Below the pieces are notes generated by a model. The model was not told the origin of the DNA and did not search any database. It saw only the letters and a list, made by a program, of their open reading frames with translations. A stretch of DNA of 64,000 nucleotides from Bin34 sp963422415 (GTDB taxonomy: Bacteria > Chloroflexota > Anaerolineae > Caldilineales > Caldilineaceae): the NCBI GenBank assembly GCA_963422415.1, contig OY729430.1:2852001-2916000 (forward strand). The letters run 5' to 3'. Below are positions 20,932-31,739 of the stretch, in pieces; within the stretch, counting starts at the first letter, position 1, and each line of letters starts with the position of its first letter. Both the position numbers and the translations under genes were made by a program.

Positions 20932-21719
20932 CTTTTTCTCCTCAGGACTGTTTGAGAAGCCCTCCCACCACAATCTCTACATGGGCGTATGCACCATGCC
21001 GTGGACGACTCCGCCTTGCAAGGGCCGGAAATCGTTTTGCAATGTTCTCGGGCCGATCGATCGTAACATACTCCCGACGGTCTCCCAAGCGCCTGGCCTA
21101 CCGTTCCAAAGTGGCGCCATGAAGTCCGCACATGGACATTCCTGCGCGCGCCTGTCCCTGAAAGTGAGGCCGCGGGCAAGACGACGACAGCGCCCGAGCG
21201 ATGCCGAGGCCTGCTATGCGACACAAGCGAAGTTGTGCTGCCCCACGGAGAAACGGCACTGGAGGGGATTCGTCCGCCGCCAAAAGACCGGAGAATGTTC
21301 GCTGCACTCAATCATCTCAAGCCAGATCCGCCGCATCGCCATGTGCCATGAAACGTGGCAGACCCCGTTTGTGTCCCGAATATGCACTGGGATGCCACCC
21401 AGCTCATGCCGTAACAATCAACAGACGCTCGCCCTTGACCCTTTCGCGAGGCCGAACTTCCAACGTTGCTTACGGAATCCAGATCTTGTGGCGATACACG
21501 CCTTGCAGCCTGATTCTCTACTCATGGACAAACAACGAATCGCGCCTGCCAGAACCCGGCGAGCAGCCTCTCTTCATGGCTGCTCGCCCATTGTGTCCCC
21601 GTACACTGGCGCTGATTCGCAATGTTCGGTGCCTGCTAGATCTGCGCTGCTTCCGATTCCTTGTGCCGGGAGACCCTGCAGTCTGCCGCGCTCACGTCCT
21701 GCCAAGCCTCCCTGCGGTC
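20932..21719. other. Intergenic stretch without a convincing gene
   Basis: About 790 bases between leuA and the binding-protein gene. Short frames exist on both strands but show no protein-like composition. The stretch should contain the importer's promoter; a TTGCAAAACGATTTCC-like site near 21029-21044 faintly resembles one half of a LacI-family operator, but the match is too weak to call. Near leuA lies the hairpin listed at 21558-21588, plus an imperfect repeat (AGACC/GGTCT) at the leuA stop. Confidence 0.4.
21558..21588 (-). terminator. Hairpin downstream of leuA
   Basis: A perfect 11-bp stem (GGCGAGCAGCC/GGCTGCTCGCC) with a 9-base loop lies about 130 bases after the leuA stop. Neither strand has a U-run after it, so it may be a 3'-end stabiliser or a weak terminator for ilvBNC-leuA. 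Confidence 0.4.
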
Positions 21720-23408
<1,689 letters not shown>

Positions 23409-23457
23409 TTCCGGTCTTCCTTGGGAAACAGGTCGGGGCATGGCAAGGCCACGGCGG

Positions 23458-24471
23458 CTATGATTCGCGTTCAATCTCCTTGGAGTCCAGAAATTCCATC
23501 ATGCGCCGCAGACTCAGACCCACATTTTCAATCTGATGGGTCTGTTCCGACTGGCGGCGTTGACGGAACTGGCGCAAGCCACTGTGATACTCGTCCATCC
23601 ATTCCTCGGCGAACTGACCCGATTGAATCTCGGTCAGAATGCGCCGCATGGTGTCCTTGGTTTCGGCGGTGACAATGCGTGTACCGCTCACGTAATCTCC
23701 CCACTCGGCCGTGTCTGACACGCTGTAGCGCATGTAGGCCAGACCACCCTCGTAAAAGAGATCCACAATCAGCTTCAGTTCGTGCAGACACTCGAAATAG
23801 GCAATTTCAGGCTGATACCCGGCCTCTACCAAGACTTCAAAACCTGCCTTCACCAATTCGCTGACACCCCCGCAGAGAATCGTCTGTTCCCCAAAGAGAT
23901 CCGTTTCGGTCTCCTCTGCGAACGTGGTCTCCAGCAAGCCTGCACGCGTGCAGCCGAGGCCGCGGCCATAGGCCATGGCCTCGGCCAATGCATGGCCGGA
24001 TGCATCCTGATGGATGGCCACCAGACCCGGCACACCTGACCCTTCCACAAACACCTCACGCACCCGGTGCCCCGGGGCCTTGGGTGCGACCATCGATACG
24101 TCTATATCCTCGGGCGGCACGACCTGCCCAAAGCGGATACTGAATCCATGGGCAAACATCAGCGTGTTGCCCTTCTCCAACCCCGGCCGAATGTCCTCGT
24201 TGAAGACCTTGCCCTGAGCCTGGTCCGGCAGCAGCACCATAATCATGTCGGCGGCTTGGGCCGCCTCGGCCGTGCTCAGTACCGTAAGCCCGTCGGCTTC
24301 CGCCTTGGCCCGACTGGAACTGCCCGCGTACAGACCCACCACTACATCCAGTCCGGAATCGGTCAGATTCAAGGCATGGGCATGCCCTTGGCTGCCGTAC
24401 CCTATGACAGCAATCTTGCGCCCTTGCAACCGACTGAGATCGGCCTGGTTCTCGTAATAGATGGTGGCCAT
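23458..24471 (-). CDS. ilvC: Ketol-acid reductoisomerase
   Basis: Isomerises and reduces acetolactate and acetohydroxybutyrate with NADPH, the second shared step to valine and isoleucine. At 337 residues it is the short class I form. The nucleotide-binding loop GYGSQGHAHALNL is near the N-terminus and the SSRAKAE stretch after the second strand suits NADPH. The helical domain carries the acidic metal ligands (ETDLFGEQ, CLHELKLIVD). It lies 66 bases after ilvN. Confidence 0.97.
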   Translation of the reverse strand: MATIYYENQADLSRLQGRKIAVIGYGSQGHAHALNLTDSGLDVVVGLYAGSSSRAKAEADGLTVLSTAEAAQAADMIMVLLPDQAQGKVFNEDIRPGLEKGNTLMFAHGFSIRFGQVVPPEDIDVSMVAPKAPGHRVREVFVEGSGVPGLVAIHQDASGHALAEAMAYGRGLGCTRAGLLETTFAEETETDLFGEQTILCGGVSELVKAGFEVLVEAGYQPEIAYFECLHELKLIVDLFYEGGLAYMRYSVSDTAEWGDYVSGTRIVTAETKDTMRRILTEIQSGQFAEEWMDEYHSGLRQFRQRRQSEQTHQIENVGLSLRRMMEFLDSKEIERES

Positions 24472-24537
24472 GACAAACTTGACTCCCTGTTTTTGAAAAT
24501 TCCAACAAGACAGACTGCACAGGACGGTGCAACCAGT

Positions 24538-25065
24538 TCAGTTCGGTGATCCACCATTCATCGCGATGTCCTCTTCCAAGACATTGTCGCTACCCTTGCG
24601 GGCAATCGCCACGGGACCGGTGCGGACCATTTCCAGCAACTCGAACTCCTGCAGCAGTTCGATCAGGGCATTGATCTTGGTTTGGTTGCCGACCACCTGC
24701 AGGAGCATGCTGGTGCGGGACACATCCACCACCTGCGCCGTGAAGATTTCCACCAATTGCAGCACCTGGGCGCGTTGCTGAACGGTTACGGACACCCGCA
24801 GCAGCGCCAGCTCCCGGGCAATCAAGGGAGTGTGGGACAGACTTTCGATGTGCGTGACATCGACCAGCTTGGTCATTTGATTCTGCACTTGCTCCGCCAC
24901 GCGCTCGTCGCCGTCGACCACAAAGGTCATGCGGCTGATCCCCGGTTCTTCGCTATGGCTGACCTGCAGGCTGTCAATGTTGAAATTGCGCCGACGCAGC
25001 AGGCCACATACCCGATGCAGTACACCAGGCTTGTCGCGCATCCAAGCAGACAGTACGTACTTCAT
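24538..25065 (-). CDS. ilvN: Acetolactate synthase small (regulatory) subunit
   Basis: ACT-domain subunit that activates IlvB and gives feedback inhibition, usually by valine. I use the ATG at 25065 (175 residues, beginning KYVLSAWMRDKPGVLHR) behind AGAGGGA; a TTG nine codons upstream is in frame but has no better signal. The first ACT domain occupies residues 1-75, with the effector-site segment LLRRRNFNIDSL, followed by the second ACT-like domain. It sits 54 bases after ilvB. Confidence 0.95.
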   Translation of the reverse strand: MKYVLSAWMRDKPGVLHRVCGLLRRRNFNIDSLQVSHSEEPGISRMTFVVDGDERVAEQVQNQMTKLVDVTHIESLSHTPLIARELALLRVSVTVQQRAQVLQLVEIFTAQVVDVSRTSMLLQVVGNQTKINALIELLQEFELLEMVRTGPVAIARKGSDNVLEEDIAMNGGSPN

Positions 25066-25119
25066 GACATCCCTCTCTGAGCCCAAGGCCAAATGAATAG
25101 GGTTTCGCGGCAGCCAGAT

Positions 25120-26919
25120 CTAGAAAGCGGGGGTCACTCCGCCATTGGCCTGTACGATCTGGGCTTTGGGTCGCCGAAACATGTCGTCCACCGCGGCCCC
25201 CGGGGCAATCATGGGATATACATTGATTTCCTCCTTGACCTGGAACTCGATCAGGAAAGGGCCATCTGCATCATTGGCGGCTTGCACAGCAGCCTGGACT
25301 TGCTCCGGTCCCTTTACGCACAGGGCCGGAATCTCATAGGCCGCGGCCAGTTTCACGTAATCGGGAGACAGAATCGGAGTCCCTACATATCTCTGGTCAT
25401 AGAAAAATTGCTGCCATTGCCGCACCATGCCCAGAAAGCCGTTGTTGATAATTGCGATCTTGACCGGCAGGCCTTCCTGCTGCACGGTGGCCAGTTCCTG
25501 CAGTGTCATCTGAAATCCCCCGTCGCCGACGATGGCCCAGACCCGGTGGTGGGGCATGGCCATCTGGGCGCCAATGGCGGCCGGCAGGCCATATCCCATA
25601 GTACCCAATCCCCCACTGGTCAACAGCATGCCAGCCCTTTCGTGCAGGTAGTACTGGGATTCCCACATCTGGTGCTGCCCCACATCCGTGGTCACAATGA
25701 CCTCTTCGGGACTCTTGCGCTGGGATGTACTCTCCCAGATCTGACGGATGACGAAGGGCGGAATCAACTCGTCCACTTCATACGTCAGGATGTCGACGCG
25801 GGCGCTGTCCTCCTTGCGGCCGGCAAGAGCGCCGATCCACTCGGGATGGGTGTTCGGCAGAATCAGTTCGTTCAGGGCCGGCAGCGTCACCGCCAGATCA
25901 CCCAACACCGTGACGTCGGGCTGCACGTTCTTGCCCACCTCCGCCACGTCCAGTTCAAAGTGAATGATGGAGGCCTGCTTGGCAAAGTGGTCCAGGCGGC
26001 CCGTGATACGGTCGTCAAAGCGCATGCCCAGAGCAATCAGCACATCACAGCTTTGGACCGCCTCATTGGCGAAGGCCTCCCCGTGCATCCCTCCCATGCC
26101 TAGGCTGAGCGGATGGGTCTCGGGCAGATTGCCGGTGCCCAGCAGGGTGGTCACAACCGGTATCTCGGCCTTCTCCACCATGTGCCGGAGCACGTCGGCC
26201 ACGCCGGCCAAATGGATGCCGTGTCCCGCCATGATCAGTGGACTCTCCGCCCGGTTAATTAGTTCCGCGGCCTTGTGGAGGTTGCTTTCTTCATGTTGGG
26301 GATAGGGAACATAGCCAGGCAGGGAGATCTCCATGTCATATCGGAATTCCCCCACGGCGATCTGCACGTCCTTGCAGACATCCACCAGCACCACGCCAGG
26401 CCTGCCCTCCCGCGCGATATGGAAGGCCTCCTTCAAGGCCAGCGGGAGATCGGCCACATCCGTGATCAGGTAATTGTGTTTCACCACAGGCTGCGTGACA
26501 CCTACAATGTCCGACTCCTGAAAGGCATCGGTCCCCAACAGGTGGGTAGGCACCTGCCCCGTGATGGCCACGATCGGCACACTGTCCATCTGGGCGGTGG
26601 CGAGGCCCGTCACCAGATTGGTGGCACCTGGCCCGCTGGTAGCGACACAGACCCCCACCTGCCCTGTGGTGCGGGCATAGCCGTCCGCCATGTGCGCCGC
26701 GCATTGTTCATGCCGCACCAAAACATGGTGCAGCAGCCGGTGTTGCTCATAATACGCCAACGCGTCGTAGGCTGGCAGAATCGCGCCGCCGGGGTGTCCA
26801 AAGAGGGTGGTCACCCCCTCCAGTACACAGGCATCCCAGATCATTTCCGACCCGGTCAAGGATCGGGGGGTGTTCCTGTCCAGAATGCGCTGATCCTGAG
26901 ATACGGTGGATGCCTTCAT
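25120..26919 (-). CDS. ilvB: Acetolactate synthase large (catalytic) subunit
   Basis: ThDP- and FAD-dependent enzyme joining two pyruvates, or pyruvate and 2-oxobutyrate, as the first shared step to valine and isoleucine. The 599 residues include the catalytic glutamate region (LVRHEQCAAHMADGYART), the FAD-binding centre and the ThDP motif GDGGFQMT...IINN near the C-terminus. The ATG has AGGAAAG upstream and lies 30 bases after the attenuator U-tract. First structural gene of ilvB-ilvN-ilvC-leuA. Confidence 0.97.
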   Translation of the reverse strand: MKASTVSQDQRILDRNTPRSLTGSEMIWDACVLEGVTTLFGHPGGAILPAYDALAYYEQHRLLHHVLVRHEQCAAHMADGYARTTGQVGVCVATSGPGATNLVTGLATAQMDSVPIVAITGQVPTHLLGTDAFQESDIVGVTQPVVKHNYLITDVADLPLALKEAFHIAREGRPGVVLVDVCKDVQIAVGEFRYDMEISLPGYVPYPQHEESNLHKAAELINRAESPLIMAGHGIHLAGVADVLRHMVEKAEIPVVTTLLGTGNLPETHPLSLGMGGMHGEAFANEAVQSCDVLIALGMRFDDRITGRLDHFAKQASIIHFELDVAEVGKNVQPDVTVLGDLAVTLPALNELILPNTHPEWIGALAGRKEDSARVDILTYEVDELIPPFVIRQIWESTSQRKSPEEVIVTTDVGQHQMWESQYYLHERAGMLLTSGGLGTMGYGLPAAIGAQMAMPHHRVWAIVGDGGFQMTLQELATVQQEGLPVKIAIINNGFLGMVRQWQQFFYDQRYVGTPILSPDYVKLAAAYEIPALCVKGPEQVQAAVQAANDADGPFLIEFQVKEEINVYPMIAPGAAVDDMFRRPKAQIVQANGGVTPAF

Positions 26920-26949
26920 TTTTCTTTCCTGTCTAATGTTCCACTAAAC

Positions 26950-26977
26950 AAAAAAATCCTTCCCGGCTGGGAAGGAT
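26950..26977 (-). terminator. Transcription attenuator of the ilvB operon
   Basis: On the minus strand a 9-bp perfect stem (ATCCTTCCC/GGGAAGGAT) with a 4-base loop is followed at once by a run of T (26950-26956): a textbook intrinsic terminator, placed between promoter and ilvB. The leader segment GGAGGAT (27016-27022) can pair with ATCCTTC (26971-26977) of the 5' arm, one G-U pair included, forming an antiterminator. See the leader peptide entry. Confidence 0.85.
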
Positions 26978-27013
26978 CTGGGTGTTCTCTCCGAGTGTCC
27001 CCTAGGTCCGTGG

Positions 27014-27115
27014 TCATCCTCCACCAGCGCGCCGAGCTGTGGCTTGGCCTACTACGCCAACCAACAAGGGAAGCAACAACACGGGGCGGAACAGGCCCGC
27101 AAGATATCCAGACAC
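27014..27115 (-). CDS. Leu/Val-rich leader peptide of the ilvB operon
   Basis: A 33-codon frame with a GTG start carries the run VLLLPLLVGVVG (27047-27082), with five Leu and four Val codons in twelve. It lies after a good promoter and before an intrinsic terminator, the classical layout of ribosome-mediated attenuation. If the ribosome stalls on the Leu/Val codons, GGAGGAT at the end of the frame is free to form the antiterminator. If it reaches the stop codon (27014-27016), it covers that segment and the terminator forms. No T-box consensus was found. The start is uncertain: a GGGAG lies 15 bases upstream, further than usual, and the second GTG at 27082 is too close to the control codons. 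Confidence 0.7.
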   Translation of the reverse strand: MSGYLAGLFRPVLLLPLLVGVVGQATARRAGGG

Positions 27116-27166
27116 TTTTGCCGTTTCAGACTCCCGTCACAAGGATTGTCCTGACTCAACTCGTCC

Positions 27167-27195
27167 ATGGTACAGGAGTGCAGGGGTCATGTCAA
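27167..27195 (-). promoter_or_regulatory. Promoter of the ilvB-ilvN-ilvC-leuA operon
   Basis: Minus strand: a perfect -35 TTGACA at 27190-27195, a 17-base spacer, and a -10 TACCAT (4 of 6 matches) at 27167-27172. The expected start near 27160 gives a leader RNA of about 240 bases that includes the leader peptide and attenuator. Confidence 0.65.
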
Positions 27196-27344
27196 ATCCA
27201 ATTCGGCCTTGCAATTGATTGTGCAGCGATACATTTGCCATCGAGTTCGGAAGAAACCATAATTGATCCTCGGGCGACGGGGCCAATGATGATGCGTCTT
27301 GTCCATCCCGAAGCCAACCGCCATCCCGTTGAAGCCGCATACCC

Positions 27345-29621
27345 ATGTCTATCCATCCCACTGACACTGCATCAGAGAACGCCACCGCGACACACTCACC
27401 ATCCCAGGCCGATCCCATCGTCATTCCTCCCAGTGATCTGCTGCTCGTGGATGCCGATGTCTCCGGCCTTACCTTGGAGCAGCTCAGCCGGCGCCCCGAG
27501 GTCTACAACCGGGAACTCAGTTGGCTGGATTTCAATTGGAGAGTGCTGCAGGAGGCGCTGGACCAACGCAATCCCCTGTTGGAGCGATTGGATTTTCTGG
27601 GCATTACGGCTTCCAACTTGGACGAATTCTTCCGCAAGCGCGTAGGCGGGCTGAAACGCCAGCAGGCCGCAGGAGCCAGCAACCTGCGCTTGCAGGGCTG
27701 GTCTCCGGACTATCAGCTGGATCTGATCCGCCGCGTTGTCAGCCGCTTCGGACAGATCCAGGAACAATGCCTGCTGCAAGACATCTTGCCCAAGTTGGCG
27801 GAACACGGCGTGAAACTGGTGGATTACACCGACATTTCACCCGACGAGGCCACGCAGCTGCGCCATGCCTTCTTCCAGGACGTGTTTCCGTTGCTGACTC
27901 CGTTGGCCTTTGATTCCTCCCATCCCTTTCCCTTTGTCAGCAATCTGAGCCTCAATCTGGTAGTCGAAACCCTGGACCACGACACGGGAGAGTCCCACGT
28001 GGCCCGCATGAAGGTTCCCGCCAACCGGCCCCGTTGGATGCGCATGGGCCAGAGCTACCACTTCGTGGCCTTGGAAGAGGTGTTGATCGACAATCTGGAA
28101 TCCCTGTTTGCCGGCATGGAGATCCTCCACGTGCATCCTTTTCGGATCACGCGCAATGCAGCGCTGATGCGAAACGAGGAAGAAGCCGACGACTTGCTGG
28201 AAATGATCAGCGAGGAGCTGCAAGAACGGCGCTTTGCGCCTGTGGTGCGGCTGGAAGTCTCCACCGACCTGCCGCCTCATCTGCTGAACATCCTGTTGCA
28301 CGAGTTCGCGCTCAAGGAGCAGGACGTGTATCAATACAAGGGACCTCTTGGGTTGTCCGACCTGATGTCTCTGACGCGGGCCCTTGACCTGCCGGAACTC
28401 AAGTTTCCGACATGGCAGCCTCGCACTCCGCCTCAGTTCAGCTTTCTGAACAACGACTCTCGCCCGGCAGATGTGTTCAAGGTCCTGAAGCAAGGCGACA
28501 TCCTGCTGCATCACCCCTATCAGTCCTTTGCCAATTCCACGCAGCTGTGGCTGCTGGCCGCGGCCCGAGATCCCCAGGTACTGGCCATCAAGCACACCAT
28601 GTATCGCACGGCGGACGATTCTCCCATTGTGGACGCCTTGATCTCCGCCGCGCAGCAGGGCAAGCAGGTTGCCGTGCTGGTCGAAGTCAAGGCCCGTTTT
28701 GACGAGGAACAGAACATCCACCACTCCAAGCGCTTGGAAGAGGCCGGGTGCCATGTGGCCTATGGCCTGGTGGGGCTCAAGGCCCATACCAAGATTTCGT
28801 TGGTGGTCCGCGAGGAATCAAGCGGCCTGCAGGCCTATGTGCATATCGGGACCGGCAACTACAATCACTCCACCGCCAACCTGTACACCGATCTAGCCCT
28901 CCTTACGACGAACAGAGCCATCGTGACTGACGTCATGAACCTCTTTAACTACCTGACCGGCTACAACCGGCGCATTCTGTACAAGAAGCTGCTGGTGGCT
29001 CCGGTCAACATGCGTCGGCGTTTCCTTGATCTGATCGAGAGGGAAATGGAATTCACCCGGACCTACGGCTCAGGACGCATCATCGCCAAGATGAACAGCC
29101 TGGACGATCCGGAAATCGTGTTGCGGCTCTATCAGGCCAGTCAGGTCGGTGTGCAGATTGACCTCATCATTCGCGGTGTGTGTCGAGTGCGGCCCGGCAT
29201 TCCAGGCAAAAGCGACAATATCAGAGTGGTCAGTGTCATCGGGCGCTTTCTGGAACATCACCGAATTTTCCACTTCGCCAATGCAGGCAACCCCGAGTAT
29301 TTCATTGGCAGCGCCGACTGGATGCAGCGCAACTTGGACAATCGTGTGGAAGCCGTGGTGCCTATCGAAGCCAGAGCCATGAAGGTCCAGCTGCGGTTGA
29401 TTCTGGAAACGTGCCTGGAGGATCAGCGCAATGCCTGGGACATGCAGCCGGACGGACGGTACGTGCAGCGACAGGGTGTGACCCGCAGGCGGCACTCCAA
29501 TGGCGCCGAGCCGCCGCCCGAAGGAACGCACTCGGTTCTGATGCACCACGTGGCCCAGCGCACCACGTGCACCGTCGGACAGCGACGCATCCCACGCGCG
29601 GAGGGTATGGACCAGAACTAG
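27345..29621 (+). CDS. ppk: Polyphosphate kinase 1
   Basis: Reversibly makes polyphosphate from ATP at the inner face of the membrane. The 758 residues show the PPK1 order: N domain (YNRELSWLDFNWRVL from about residue 53), head domain, then two phospholipase D-like catalytic domains. The autophosphorylated histidine is His481 in LKAHTKIS, with the second active-site His in YVHIGTGNYN about 20 residues on. The first 50 residues are an extra low-complexity extension and the start has no clear ribosome site, so a shorter start is possible. It diverges from the ilvB promoter, and its end overlaps the next gene, on the opposite strand, by 4 bases. Confidence 0.95.
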   Translation: MSIHPTDTASENATATHSPSQADPIVIPPSDLLLVDADVSGLTLEQLSRRPEVYNRELSWLDFNWRVLQEALDQRNPLLERLDFLGITASNLDEFFRKRVGGLKRQQAAGASNLRLQGWSPDYQLDLIRRVVSRFGQIQEQCLLQDILPKLAEHGVKLVDYTDISPDEATQLRHAFFQDVFPLLTPLAFDSSHPFPFVSNLSLNLVVETLDHDTGESHVARMKVPANRPRWMRMGQSYHFVALEEVLIDNLESLFAGMEILHVHPFRITRNAALMRNEEEADDLLEMISEELQERRFAPVVRLEVSTDLPPHLLNILLHEFALKEQDVYQYKGPLGLSDLMSLTRALDLPELKFPTWQPRTPPQFSFLNNDSRPADVFKVLKQGDILLHHPYQSFANSTQLWLLAAARDPQVLAIKHTMYRTADDSPIVDALISAAQQGKQVAVLVEVKARFDEEQNIHHSKRLEEAGCHVAYGLVGLKAHTKISLVVREESSGLQAYVHIGTGNYNHSTANLYTDLALLTTNRAIVTDVMNLFNYLTGYNRRILYKKLLVAPVNMRRRFLDLIEREMEFTRTYGSGRIIAKMNSLDDPEIVLRLYQASQVGVQIDLIIRGVCRVRPGIPGKSDNIRVVSVIGRFLEHHRIFHFANAGNPEYFIGSADWMQRNLDNRVEAVVPIEARAMKVQLRLILETCLEDQRNAWDMQPDGRYVQRQGVTRRRHSNGAEPPPEGTHSVLMHHVAQRTTCTVGQRRIPRAEGMDQN

Positions 29622-30703
29622 AAGCCGCCATCGCCCGGCAAGGGCCGCGGCCGTTTGCACGAGGACTCCACGGTCATGTGCCGGCCTTGATCACTTGAGA
29701 TCTCGAACAGGTCCATGATCTCCAGCACGTGATACGCCAACTCCCCGTTCATGCGGTGTTCGGGACGATCATGACTCAGGGCATGGGCCATGTCCGCCAG
29801 ACCAATGCCGCGCTGCACCTGGTCACTGTGGGTAAGCGGCACATCTTGCCATTCCCGCTGGCCCCCGGGCAACAGCCGCACCGGTCCTCCGAAGGTGTTC
29901 GGATCCGGAACACTGAGAGAGCCTTCGGATCCGTAGATTTCAATGCGGGGCAACCGGGCACCCCAGACATCAAACGACTGGATGATGCTGCAGATGGCGC
30001 CATGCTCGAACTGGATGGTGCCTGCATAGTGGGTCGGCACCTCGGGGCGAATGACAGTGCCGGCGAGAGGCTGGCTGGTCACGGTCCGTTCCGGGAAGGT
30101 GGTGCGGGTAAACCCGCTGACCTTGGCTGCGGGGCCCATCAGAGACACCAGCGCGGTGACATAGTACGGTCCCATGTCAAACATGGGACCACCGCCTGTT
30201 TCATAGTAAAAGGCGGGCGCTGGATGCCAGGATTCATGGCCATGGCCCAACATAAAGGCCGTGGCCGCCACCGGTTCGCCAATCTGTCCCTCGTCAATCA
30301 ACCGCCGACAGGTCTGAATCCCGCCGCCCAGGAACGTGTCGGGGGCAACGCCAATTCGCACCCCTTGGGCGCGCGCCGCGGCCACGACCTGTTGGCCCTC
30401 CGTGCGACTCAGGGCCAAGGGCTTTTCGCAAAAGACATGCTTTCCGGCCGCGATGGCCATCAAGCTCACTGCGGCATGGGCCTTGGGCACAGTCAGGTTC
30501 AGGACGATATCTACATCGTCCCGGACCATGAGAGCGGGCGCCTCCACGGCCTGACAGCCTGTCTCGACGGCAACACGCCGAGCCGCTTCCGGGAGGATGT
30601 CGGCCACACAAGCCAAATCCAGATGGTCATACTGGCCAATGCCCCTGACGTAGGTGCGGCTGATGGTACCGCAGCCTACCATGCCTATTCTCCAAACTTT
30701 CAT
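29618..30703 (-). CDS. Gfo/Idh/MocA family oxidoreductase
   Basis: NAD(P)-dependent oxidoreductase of 361 residues, likely acting on a sugar, inositol or sugar-acid. The Rossmann motif MVGCGTISRTYVRG is at the N-terminus and the family's EKPLA motif (HVFCEKPLAL) is at about residues 90-100. The C-terminal half is the alpha/beta substrate domain. The ATG follows CAGGAG. Last gene of a five-gene run starting with a PfkB kinase; its 3' end overlaps the ppk stop by 4 bases. Confidence 0.88.
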   Translation of the reverse strand: MKVWRIGMVGCGTISRTYVRGIGQYDHLDLACVADILPEAARRVAVETGCQAVEAPALMVRDDVDIVLNLTVPKAHAAVSLMAIAAGKHVFCEKPLALSRTEGQQVVAAARAQGVRIGVAPDTFLGGGIQTCRRLIDEGQIGEPVAATAFMLGHGHESWHPAPAFYYETGGGPMFDMGPYYVTALVSLMGPAAKVSGFTRTTFPERTVTSQPLAGTVIRPEVPTHYAGTIQFEHGAICSIIQSFDVWGARLPRIEIYGSEGSLSVPDPNTFGGPVRLLPGGQREWQDVPLTHSDQVQRGIGLADMAHALSHDRPEHRMNGELAYHVLEIMDLFEISSDQGRHMTVESSCKRPRPLPGDGGF

Positions 30704-30735
30704 GACTGCACTCCTGAATCAAGGGGCCGCCTCCA

Positions 30736-31710
30736 TCAGGCGGGCATCTCGCCCTGGCCGGTCTCCAACCAGGTCAGGGTCTCCCAAGACAAATCCACGG
30801 CGACGGCCGCCTGATTGGCTTGCCATTCCTCCACTGTATGGCAACCAATCAGGGCAAAGACGTTGAGTGGATAGTTCAGCACATAGGCCGTGGCGACCTG
30901 TGGTATCGTCAACCCCAACTTCCGGCCCAGCGCCTCGACCCGGTCCAACCGCTGAAAATTCTCTTCGCTGCAGTATGCCTTGATCGTCAGTCTTTGGAAG
31001 TCATCCGTGAAGCTGTCCAGATTGTCCCGCCGAAAGGCCCCCGTCATGAAGCCTTGAGCCAAGCTGGACCAGGTAAACAAGGGCATCTGGTTGATCTTGT
31101 AGTAGGACCGGGCCTGTTCTCCCTGCGGTCCGCTGATCGTCAGGCTATCCCGGTACGGGTTGGCGGCCTGCGGCGCCAGCGAGAAGTTGGGGCTGCTGGC
31201 CACAAAGGGAGCCTTCCCCTGAGCTTGGGCGTAGGCGTTGGCCTCTTCAATGCGTTGCGGAGTCCAATTGGAGCCGCCGTAGGCTAGGATCTTGCCTTCC
31301 TCCCTGTGCTGGTGCAGGCGGTCCACCAGTGGCCCCACCGGCATCGTGGGGTCATCCCGATGCAGCAGATACAAGTCAATGTAATCTGACTGCAGACGCA
31401 CCAGGGAATCGTGCAAGTCGCTACTGAGATCGTAGGGAGTGACCCGATTTCGATCCGCGTTGAAGTGGCAGCCCTTGGTCAGGACAAAGACGTCATCCCG
31501 ATTTCCGCGGGTGGCCATCCAGTGGCCCAAGGCCCGTTCCGCTCCACCGCCCCCATAGTTGTGGCCCGAGTCGAAGGCGTTGCAGCCTTCGGCATACAGT
31601 GCATCCGCCAGCGCGTTGCATTCATCCTGCCGCTGGGAATTGAACATGATGGTCCCCTGCACGATGCGGCTGATCCGCTTGTCGCTGTCCGGAATCCGTC
31701 GGTATTGCAT
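30736..31710 (-). CDS. Aldo/keto reductase
   Basis: A 324-residue AKR-superfamily oxidoreductase, NAD(P)H-dependent. The catalytic tetrad is suggested by the conserved Asp/Tyr segment FDSGHNYGGGGAE, a Lys in VLTKG and His in YLLHRDDP; the cofactor segment near the C-terminus is also seen. I start at the ATG at 31710 behind AGGAGAATCCACC rather than a start 19 codons upstream. It is flanked by two Gfo/Idh/MocA oxidoreductases, which fits an oxidoreductive sugar or cyclitol pathway. Confidence 0.88.
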   Translation of the reverse strand: MQYRRIPDSDKRISRIVQGTIMFNSQRQDECNALADALYAEGCNAFDSGHNYGGGGAERALGHWMATRGNRDDVFVLTKGCHFNADRNRVTPYDLSSDLHDSLVRLQSDYIDLYLLHRDDPTMPVGPLVDRLHQHREEGKILAYGGSNWTPQRIEEANAYAQAQGKAPFVASSPNFSLAPQAANPYRDSLTISGPQGEQARSYYKINQMPLFTWSSLAQGFMTGAFRRDNLDSFTDDFQRLTIKAYCSEENFQRLDRVEALGRKLGLTIPQVATAYVLNYPLNVFALIGCHTVEEWQANQAAVAVDLSWETLTWLETGQGEMPA

Positions 31711-31739
31711 GGTGGATTCTCCTGTGATTGGGGTGAACT

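Noticed and set aside
26978..27160. T-box riboswitch as controller of ilvB
   Set aside because: The T-box consensus (GGGTGG.ACCGCG) is not present before the terminator, and the Leu/Val-rich leader frame explains the layout better.
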